Shown here: piece by piece, positions 56,427-64,000 of the stretch
Layout of the letters: each line of letters begins with the position of its first letter
Position numbering within the stretch: the stretch's first letter is position 1
The notes under the pieces: generated by a model
Told to the model about the DNA's origin: nothing
The model's input: the letters and a program-made list of their open reading frames with translations, nothing else
Database searches by the model: none
Program-made: the position numbers and the translations under genes
Origin: Dentipellis sp. KUC8613
Taxonomy: Eukaryota > Basidiomycota > Agaricomycetes > Russulales > Hericiaceae
DNA: 64,000 nucleotides
Reading direction: 5' to 3'
Assembly (NCBI GenBank): GCA_002286715.1
Contig: NSJX01000003.1
Location: 546,680 to 610,679 of the forward strand

Positions 56427-57267
56427 ATGTTTTCGATGGCAAGGCTACTCCAGCGGCCTCTTGGGGTATCTGAACAGTTTGATGCCAGCCTGCGGTCGAC
56501 TGAATTTCCGCAGCTGAGCGGAAGCGAGGTACATGGTGAGCGGCCAATTGGTTCCGTAGCTCGGGGAATGACAGTTGCTTCCGCAGCGATTCTTCAACGC
56601 AAGTCTGTTTGCGTTCAGAGCAGAGCTCGGGGAACACCCCGCATACTCTGCACCCGCGAAGCCTTCGTATCAGCGCTTTGTCCACAACATGGGCACCGAC
56701 AAGGGTATTGCAAGGCGAGACCGGCTCTTCCTTGCTATATGCGCAATCTGTATCTCGTCGTGTTTGGTCACTGTACTGCGAGACGTCGACGTCCTGGCCT
56801 ACTTGCTCAGGCCCTCGTGCGGATAGCGCTCCATATGGTCCCGCCACATCGCAGATGTGCTGAACGCGAGTGTCTTGACGAAGTTTGCGTCGCTTTTCAG
56901 ACTCGTAGTATCATCGCAACAGTCTGCAATCAAGCTGCTGCATATAGCTGTTGTCATGAATGCTGCGTACTTTTGACCTAAAGTGAGTAGTCGCTGCTCA
57001 TCCCTCCCATCACCACGTGATCTCGCGGTGCTTATAGGTTTAAGAGCCTTGAACAAATGAGCGACGCCCCTAGCTCCGCTTTCGGAAAGCATAGCGGGGA
57101 AATGGAACAGATATCGATTAGCTGCATGTACCCGCGTCTCAGACACGCCCGGAGTATTTGCCAATTCACTCACCAGTTATACGAAGGTGACCACCGTACG
57201 CAGACAAAGCATCGACGTTTCTTTCGGAGATTGCGATCTCGGGATTCTCGGAGACCACACATTAGCT
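56427..57267 (+). CDS. Possible small multi-exon gene, unrecognised
   Basis: Plus-strand segments look coding: MFSMARLLQRPLGVSEQF, then after a putative intron LLPQRFFNASLFAFRAELGE and NMGTDKGIARRDRLFLA. In the same frame, but beyond a TAG near 56824, follow RSIWSRHIADVLNASVLTK and VMNAAYF. A weak 60-bp intron ending at that TAG would join them. A good intron near 56990-57040 then leads to FKSLEQMSDAPSSAFGKHSG in another frame. No family is recognised, the exon chain is not certain, and it may be a decayed gene. It has no homologous copy elsewhere in the window. Confidence 0.28.
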
Positions 57268-57719
57268 AGGCTGAGGGGCCCTGAAGGTTTGGATCTGACG
57301 ACTATCTTGTGTTGACGCACTGTCCAGTTTAGAGCGATATTCTAGAATGCAGGTGTTGGTTTGTGCGCGGAGGAGAAAAACCAGACAGTCAGATTTATGT
57401 GCATGCCAAGATATAGTGAATACCGGGTACGCTCACGGGCAATCTTCGCAGATACTCGAATCTTTCGAGGGTCTGCAAGGCAATCTGCCATCCGCTTATC
57501 GACTTCGGGGCAGACTCCTCGGGGGTAGCTGAAAACTTGCATGTCCGCCGCGGGGCGTCTAAATAAACTCTGGTCTTCTCGTTCACTCCTTCACACGTTT
57601 TCCTCCCATGGACGTTCTCCCTGATTCCATTCAACCACATCCCTAGACTGGACACACGTATCTTTCGCTCTTTCTAATTTCTTCCCTTCTCTCTGGTCCT
57701 TCTCTAATTTTCAAACGCC
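57268..57719. other. Intergenic
   Basis: No gene is supported. It ends in a pyrimidine-rich 5' flank (about 57650-57715) just before the next start codon, a common fungal promoter feature. Confidence 0.4.
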
Positions 57720-58265
57720 ATGTCTTCCTCGCAAACCTCGCAAACCCCTCTACCCCAGTATCCCCTCCGCCTACCAAGCTACCGCTTCCTCCACCAGACA
57801 CGGTACCATCCCTATGCAGGTGGGAGAAACGCTGCATCTGGGATCTTTGATCCGATGGTCAGGCCTCTGCATCGAGCAGAGCACACATCACTGACCCATC
57901 ACTTCAGCAAACCATTGATTACACCTACCACACGGGGCAGACAGATCAGCCGGCACGGCCGAGCTTTGTTTTGGTATTTTCTTGATCCCTTACACCACCT
58001 CGCATTTCCCCTCACCAGCATCTCATCTGCCGATAGTCCATCATACACGAGGAAGACGCCGCCGATGCTATGAATTTAGATGTAGTGGTCTCCGAGCTGG
58101 AAGGGGTTCCGATGAAAAAGGATTGCCGTCGTGCATTCATCTACATCGTCATAGTGCGTCTCCGTGGCTTAGAGCTTCCCCTCCGTCTCACGCTGTGTCT
58201 AGGATTTCGCTTTGGCCATGCGCCACAAGCTCCGTCAAGTTAAATACGCCGTGAAGAAGCCGTGA
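57720..58265 (+). CDS. Small unrecognised protein, 125 residues
   Basis: Four exons, 57720-57857, 57908-57967, 58037-58153 and 58203-58265, join in phase 0 with GT-AG introns of 50, 69 and 49 bp. The product starts MSSSQTSQTPLPQYPLRLPS, contains HQTRYHPYAGGRN and QTIDYTYHTGQTDQ, then a central helical acidic region HEEDAADAMNLDVVVSELEG with KKDCRRAFIYI, and ends FALAMRHKLRQVKYAVKKP with a basic C-terminus. No signal peptide or membrane segment is seen. The pyrimidine-rich promoter and clean splicing support a real gene. I do not recognise the family. Confidence 0.58.
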
Positions 58266-58606
58266 AGGCGCCAGCGGCACGGGAACGAGAAAATGGACAC
58301 TGCTACGCTACGTTTCTTGGATATCTATTTCATTGAGCCCTCTCCAGGCGAGTTTTAGAGCCTAGCTAATCTATGAGATCCGATGTAACTACTTATTCTG
58401 GTTGAATACCGAACCCGACTATCTTTGCTCCACGGAGATTCAGACGCAGGCTGGCTTCATTCGATTTCGTTCGAGTCTAGTCGATGGACTGGAACTGTCC
58501 AACACCAACACCCTACCAACCAGGGCTGACTGACGCATCTTTCTTTCAGCAGTTGATCTGCATCTCGCTACCGCTACCCAACAGTTGACCTGTACCGTAC
58601 CACTCC
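58266..58606. other. Intergenic
   Basis: No gene is supported. Confidence 0.4.
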
Positions 58607-59286
58607 ATGTCTATCGCCGCACGCGTCCATTTCCCAGCTGAGCTGGCGAAGCCTCCATCCGACCGTCCCAGGAAGGCGAGGCTTCTCGATCTTAGTTTGG
58701 CATTCGTCCATGACAATTAATACCTCTCGCAGGAAGGACTTGTATATCCGAAGGTAGCCCAGTGCCATGGCAAGAAGGAGGACGGCAGCGACCGACGGGC
58801 ATTTGAGGATCTGTACTGGGGCGGGCGCGCGGTTGCCTCTCCAGACCCGCAAGGCCTTGAAGAGGATGACTCCGAGGAGCCGTGTCAGCTTTCCAGCTAC
58901 AACCACCGTTCGCACAATGCTCAGGTACGGATATTCTTCGGTCGCTCCCGTTATTACACCTCAAAAATTTCTCCCAGCTCGTCTCCAAATCCGGTCTTCT
59001 GTTCACTTTGCTCAAAGCGGTCATTCCAGTGGTCAAGGAGCAGGATGAGCTCTCCTTCGTGTGTGAAGAGCATTCGGGGCTGGCAAGCCTTTCGCCGCGT
59101 CAGACAGGCAGCCTTCCGTCCTTCGACGCCAATATGCCGCTCCCACCCTTGGCTACGCCAACTACGTCAAACTCGTCGGCAAGCTCCTCCGAGCCTGCCT
59201 CAGACCGGGATTCAGTGTTGCGCGGACGAGCACGGAGCGATGCCTTCATACATGTACATTCCCGAAATTCGTCGTATGATTTCTGA
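58607..59286 (+). pseudogene. Possible unrecognised gene with an in-frame stop
   Basis: An ATG at 58607 opens MSIAARVHFPAELAKPPSDR to HDN, then a TAA, after which the same frame continues without interruption as YLSQEGLVYPKVAQCHGKK, EDGSDRRAFEDLYWGG and SYNHRSHNAQ. A well-formed intron (GTACGG to TCTCCCAG, about 58925-58978) keeps phase and leads to LVSKSGLLFTLLKAVIPVVK and a Ser/Pro-rich tail ending SRNSSYDF. Either an unusual short intron removes the TAA, or the gene is a pseudogene, or the base is an error. A 113-codon antisense frame overlaps but has no splice support. Family unknown. Confidence 0.35.
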
Positions 59287-59392
59287 TGGCAGGCCTCGGA
59301 ATATTATATGTTTGTAAAACGGACGACGTAGCGAAGTTGCTTGGCCGTTGCAAATGTTACAAGGTATAGAATACATAAATGAAATCCACAGA

Positions 59393-60807
59393 TCAATCGC
59401 CCTCAGCAACCAGCGCCGCCCGCCCTCTCCTCAACCTATCCTCAAGACCGCCCTGGCCACCAAACACTTTCTTCTGTTCGTGGCTCAGGAAACCACCCAT
59501 GCCCTTCGACTTGGCTCGCAATCGTTCTTCTTCCTCCAGCTCTGCCTTCTCTTTCTCCAAGAGGGAAGTCAGGCGCTCCTTCCGATCGCTGCTAAGGGTG
59601 TTGGCATTTGACGACATGGCAGCCAAACGTGCTGCACGCTCTTCTGCAGAGGTACGCGGCGCAGCGGATCGAGGCGGCGGCGGCGGGCTCATGCGAGCAC
59701 GCTTAGGATAGGAAGAAGAATCCCGTTCTGTAGGGCTGCGACTTCGGGGCCGCTTATAGCGGTCATCATTGTACCTGTCGTGACGACCACGGCTCTCCTC
59801 CCGAGGAGGGCCCCGACCCCGTGTATGCTCGTCTGGGCTCTCCGACTCATCCGACCGTGGCCAAGGTGGCCTGCGGCTATCGCGTGGCGAGACAGCCCTC
59901 CTATCAGGACTCCGACTACGGTAGGTTCGATGATGGTAAGAGTCGGCACTTCGATCCCGGCTGCGAGAGCGGCGGCGGTCGTCGTAGTGACGGTCACGGT
60001 AACGGCGGTCGTCAACATCATGTCGTGAGCGATATGGCGAGCGAGAACGGCGATTGCGAGGGCTGGCGGAGCGCCTGGAGCGGTAGTCGCGGTCGCGGTC
60101 ATAGTCTCGGCGGGGCGAAGCAGAGCGCTCGTCTCGGTCTTTCCTCCGTTTCTCCTTCTTCTCTTTCTTCTTCTCCTTCTTGTCCTTTTTTGGCTTTATT
60201 CCATTGCGCTCCTGCATCTCGCGCAGACGGAGAGGATTGGACATGAGGGCCTCGTACGCGGCCGCCTCTTGCTGCTTGATGGCAAACAGAGGGTCCTCGC
60301 GAATTTTGGCGGACGTGTCGCGAATCGAGTTCGCATTCTGGACGGCGATGAAGTTCTTGTGCGCGGCGCCGACCTAACATGGATGTGAGCACTTGTCTCG
60401 TATTTGCAGCGCAACATACAACATACCTTCTCATGTTCATTGGCAATCAAAATCTTGTCGACACGCTTCTTCCCAAGAAGGTAGTCCTCCAAGTCGTTCG
60501 GATTCTGACTACTCCCTGTCGCTGGAGTCGTATACATCCATTCTAGCTTCTCTGCTCGTTTCTTTCCTGTTTGTTCTTCCTGTAATCGCTGTAGCTCTTG
60601 TAGCTGCCTTTCCTCTTCCTTCTCCTTGCGAAGCTGATCGAGTTTCTTCTTCTCCTCGAGCTATGGGAGGCAGGTGTCAATGGGGACAATTTGCGGACCA
60701 ATGGCGAGACTACGCACCGCTTTCTTCTCCTCCAACCACACCCGCTCCTGGTTCTTCAACAGGAGCGGATGCCACGACTTCTTCATGTTCAGATCTCCGC
60801 CACCCAT
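59393..60807 (-). CDS. CWC25: Pre-mRNA splicing factor CWC25
   Basis: ATG at 60805-60807 gives [20 protein letters not shown], the CIR/Cwc25 N-terminal motif with the invariant Trp, followed by the coiled helix [20 protein letters not shown]. Then come [20 protein letters not shown] with [12 protein letters not shown], and after an intron [40 protein letters not shown] and [13 protein letters not shown]. The C-terminal half is an extensive Lys/Glu then Arg/Ser/Asp-rich RS-like domain, ending [14 protein letters not shown]. Cwc25 binds the activated spliceosome for the first step (branching). Two introns are seen. The RS domain is longer than in yeast, as is usual in basidiomycetes. Confidence 0.92.
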
Positions 60808-61043
60808 TATGCCTGCGTATTAGGGGGTGAACGATAGAAAGAGGTTGAAAGGTTGGGCAACCGTGGAGTCGACTGCTGACGAACTGGAAGCAAGCTTGAC
60901 TCTGCACTGGGCAGAGGTCGGTATTTGGCTTTGCTTACACCCCCCTTGCCGCCGGCATTTGCCGAGTAGCCGGCTACGTGCCCTCGGACTTGGATGAGCT
61001 GCGCTTCCCTGCACTCATCGACACTCCTCCGACTCCTGTGGTC

Positions 61044-62006
61044 ATGTCCCACCGTGACGATGAAGCCATGGACGACCTAGAAAGCGGGGAGCGGGACCCG
61101 CTGCATCACTTTGAAGAGCACAGTGGGGATGCAACGTCCTCGGCAAGGCGCGCATTCTTCAGTTATCCCCGACCTAGGCTGGCGCATTGACGTCCCCGCT
61201 TCGTGGCCATTTCGACAGACCCACACGATCCATATATGCTCTGACCAAAGGGGAGATTACGCGCGGCATCGCGAATCGCTTCGTGCATTCGCGGACGTAT
61301 ATCGTGCTATACTTGGCTATGGCTGCGCTGTCTATCACGACGATCGTGCTCAGCCTGAAAGATGGCTGCCCAGGTGCCGCATTCTATGTGCTGGAAATTA
61401 TCATCAATACCGCTATGATTGCGGAGGTTGTCATTCGTTTCCTTGCGTTTGGTCGAGTAAGTGTTGTTTATGTCCTCGTGCGAAGCCGGTCTCACGACAA
61501 ATCACAGCAATTCTGGAAGTATCCCTTCAATATATTCGATCTCATCGTGACCACATTCTGCGCTTTGACACTTCTCGTCATCGTCTTCGCCGGGTGTGGT
61601 GCGGCAAGTAAAGAGGAGGAGATACTGGACACATTGCTACTCGTAGCGCGCAATGTGCTTCAATTTGGGCGTCTAGCGGCGGTTGTGCGACAGTGAGCCT
61701 TTCATCATTTACACGCAATGAATTGAGTTCTCAATTTGCACCAGGTCCGGGCAATCCATCTTCACTCGGCCGAAACCCATAGATCTTACGGCCGCTCGAA
61801 GAGCAGGCTATAGCTTGGATATGGATCTTGACCTTCCGGACGACGAAAGCGACGAGCTGCGCGCGCCTAGGGCCAACAATCCCGTCCTCTTCGACGCTCG
61901 TGGCGATCAAAGACCATCATCTCGAGGCCCCATGTCAGACATGCCGCGAGCCGCTCAAGCCGTGAGGGATAGGGACGAGGAGGACGTGTGGGCCGAGCTT
62001 GGATAA
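61044..62006 (+). CDS. Voltage-sensor-like four-helix membrane protein
   Basis: ATG at 61044 gives an acidic N-terminus (MSHRDDEAMDDLESGERDPL). A phase-2 intron (61138 to about 61220) joins it to PTRSIYALTKGEITRGIANR. Four hydrophobic segments follow: YIVLYLAMAALSITTIVLSL, AAFYVLEIIINTAMIAEVVI with a trailing Arg, FNIFDLIVTTFCALTLLVIV with the S3-type Asp, and a last amphipathic helix with VARNVLQFGRLAAVVRQ carrying regularly placed Arg as in S4. No pore loop follows, only an acidic soluble tail (DLDLPDDESDELRAP) to the stop at 62006. This layout is that of a stand-alone voltage-sensor domain related to ion channels. Proton or ion conduction is only inferred. Three introns. Confidence 0.66.
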
Positions 62007-62923
62007 ATTATATTATTGTCGGCGGAGCATCCGGTATGTTAGTACCTGTTAAATGCCTCTAATTCTTCTGGCATTTATTAAGATGAGAGAGCTTCTCCTC
62101 CAACCTCCGGGTCTCAGAGTGCATGCATGGTAGGTGGAAATGGCGCCAGGCGTAGTCAGTGTATGAAGATGGGTCACGGAGGTACGTCATACGGGATCCC
62201 ATACTCACGAAGGTTTGTTCCGAAAGATGCCTACGAAGTTGCTTTGTAACATCTTAAATACGACAACTGACCTCCGACATGTTTGTACATTGGGAGTGAT
62301 GTGTGAGATCAAAGCGACACGAAGATTGCCACAGCTTCAACTATGATCAAATTTGATTCCGTCGAACGTTGTCACTGTTAAAAAATGGATACCGAGTCGA
62401 TGCTCTGGGATGCTCTGGGATGTTTGGGTTGTGGCGAGACCGCCGCATCGAGAGCCGGGAGATTATACCAGGTGACTGCCGAGCCCAGTGATCGCATGAT
62501 GATATTGCGAGAGGGACAACGGCCGGTTTCGGTACCGGCGGCCCCCATGGAGCGGCGTCCGTGGGGTAGCAACGGAGGTAACGGACGCGTCGGAGAGGCA
62601 TGGGTGCAGAGAAACATAGGAAGAGACGTTGAGACGAGGAGAATAAAGCAAGAAGAGGAGAGAGGAGAGAGGAGAGGAGGCGGGTGTGGGACAGATCAGC
62701 ACGGGGACATTGAGCAAAGTGGATCTGGGATCTGAGAAGTTCAAGGGCGTTCGCGGCCGTGGACGGATTTCGCACGCCGCGCTGGCTCTGCGCTCCTCCT
62801 CCCGCCCTCATGCATCCCCCCTTCCCCTGATTTCTTCTTGTACTCCGTCTTTCACTTCTGTAATTGACACTCCTTACTTCCTTTCTCTCTCTCCTCCCAC
62901 CCCCTTCCCACCCCCTGCTGTCC
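62007..62923. other. Intergenic with polypurine tract
   Basis: No gene is supported. A G/A-rich tract at about 62630-62700 (repeated gagag and gaggag) and a pyrimidine-rich stretch at about 62800-62915 precede the next start, typical of basidiomycete promoters. Confidence 0.5.
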
Positions 62924-64000
62924 ATGTCCTCTACTCTTTCTCCACAGCAGTCCAATACATCCCGTCCATGGTGGTCGCGCTCTTCCTCGTCCAAAAGCTT
63001 GAACAAGTACGTTCTGTCTCTCTTGTGACCCATTCACCCCTCATTACGGCCCTAGTGAAAAATCTTCATCGAGTGCCGCGAAGCAGGGAAGCAGCAAAAA
63101 GTTCAATACGCTGGCTACTGCTATCGGCCTAAAGCCTAAAAAGACGGCTTTGGCCATTCAGGACCCACCATCCCCTGTCCTCCCCCTCCACACTCCCGAC
63201 ATCGATGAACCTCCGCCGCTCACCTTCACGACGCGCCCGCCTGCGAAATCGGTTTCTACCGTCCGTTCCTGGGATGACCTTCCCGAGCCTCGGACCCCAT
63301 CCGAGCCATGGACTCCCGAGCCTCCCAAGGACAGGTCGTCGTTCTCCAGGTCTGTCATGACAGTTTCAGACGTAGATCCCTTTGCTTCGCGATACGTCGG
63401 CCCCGGTCACGACCATGCACGTCTGTCCGTTTTCTCCGACGCGTCGACCTCGGATTCGCACGGCAGGAAAGGCGATCATTCCTCAGAGTACAACAGAACG
63501 TCCTACGCCTCGTCCTCCTCACATTCTCACCGGAGGGCCGATATGACATCAGACGCCGCTGCTATGGCATCGTCCTCTCTCATGTCCCCAGATTTTGACA
63601 GACGCAGGTTGTCTCGGTAAGTATCACTCTGGGGAAAATGTAGGCTGTTTTCTGACCCGATCATTCAGGCTCACTGTCGAGAGTGAGAAGATAGTACGAC
63701 GAGAACCTCCATTTCTTCCACCCCAATCTGCCCCCGCTTCACCACGTCTCAATGTAGACGGACCTTCAGACCCTCGGCATCGCGTCCGCTCGTCGGCGTC
63801 GTCGACCACTTTGACAGACAAGAAACCGCTTAAAGCATCCGACATGCCAGCACTCCCCCATCTCAAGACTCGGCCCAGAGGCATGACCGAATCTACTCCA
63901 GCTTCTCGGAGAGGCCCTCTGTCATCTTCAGATACCCGGCCGACGCCATCACAATACCCTACCAACATATCACCCCTAGATTCTCGTCCCCGTGTTGTCG
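62924..64000 (+). CDS. Ser/Pro-rich disordered protein, 3' end outside window
   Basis: ATG at 62924 gives MSSTLSPQQSNTSRPWWSRS and a first exon ending after SLN, with a donor GTACGT at 63007. Exon 2 (from about 63055) has SSSSAAKQGSSKKFNTLATA, IGLKPKKTALAIQDPPSP, then a long Ser/Pro/Asp/Arg-rich region with PEPRTPSEPWTPEPPKD and SYASSSSHSHRRADM. A third exon starts at about 63670 (LTVESEKIVRREPPF) and stays open past the last base. No domain is visible in the part present, so the function may lie downstream. In this class of protein the long disordered start often precedes a kinase or signalling domain, but that is conjecture. Confidence 0.68.

Noticed and set aside
58574..58915. Minus-strand 113-codon frame with hydrophobic stretches
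   Set aside because: It is antisense to a plus-strand frame that has intron support. No splice partners or family were seen.
1..64000. CRISPR array, operon structure or bacterial ribosome-binding sites
   Set aside because: Short spliceosomal introns throughout and the gene content are clearly fungal nuclear. No spaced repeats of CRISPR type occur.

Overview
The window is nuclear DNA from a filamentous basidiomycete, most likely an agaricomycete. Nearly every gene is split by 45-65 bp GT-AG introns, genes lie close together on both strands, and the centre carries the gene order diagnostic of the agaricomycete homeodomain (A, or MATA) mating-type locus: mitochondrial intermediate peptidase (MIP), divergent HD1/HD2 homeodomain genes, then the beta-flanking gene. 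A complete RPB2 gene (41447-45622) would allow species identification.

Left arm (1-10743): a pentatricopeptide protein, Golgi tether subunit COG1, a TMEM115-type Golgi membrane protein, the splicing factor FAM32A, and a DDT/WHIM-type chromatin protein. Mating-type region (about 10.9-28.2 kb): an intact MIP gene; HD1-1; a perfect 809-bp inverted duplication of the 5' part of HD1-1, which joins it in frame to the C-terminal half of an HD2 gene; an older broken MIP relic; a second MIP copy destroyed by two insertions and by indels; a second divergent pair HD1-2/HD2-2; and the beta-flanking gene. The MIP-HD1-HD2 module is therefore present twice in tandem. Neither HD2 gene shows a complete homeodomain: one has lost its 5' half to the HD1 palindrome, and the other lacks the part of the homeodomain before the recognition-helix asparagine.

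Right arm (28.8-64 kb): an MFS transporter, an Ala-rich LEA-like protein, a glycogenin with a long disordered tail, an ADCK2-like UbiB kinase, a fructosamine-3-kinase-like protein, RPB2, a Ptm1/GOST seven-TM protein, SNX4/Atg24, REV7, a second MFS transporter, an NDUFA9-like protein, several small unrecognised genes, splicing factor CWC25, a voltage-sensor-like membrane protein, and a disordered protein cut by the window end.

The arms are ordinary housekeeping sequence. The notable biology is the mating locus: two diverged HD modules in cis, an HD1-HD2 chimera, HD2 genes lacking a homeodomain, and a chain of MIP pseudogenes. If confirmed against raw reads, this would suggest altered or bypassed HD control of sexual development. 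If not, it marks a haplotype or palindrome misassembly exactly at the mating-type locus. Intron boundaries were read by eye from splice signals and homologous reading frames, so individual splice sites carry some uncertainty.
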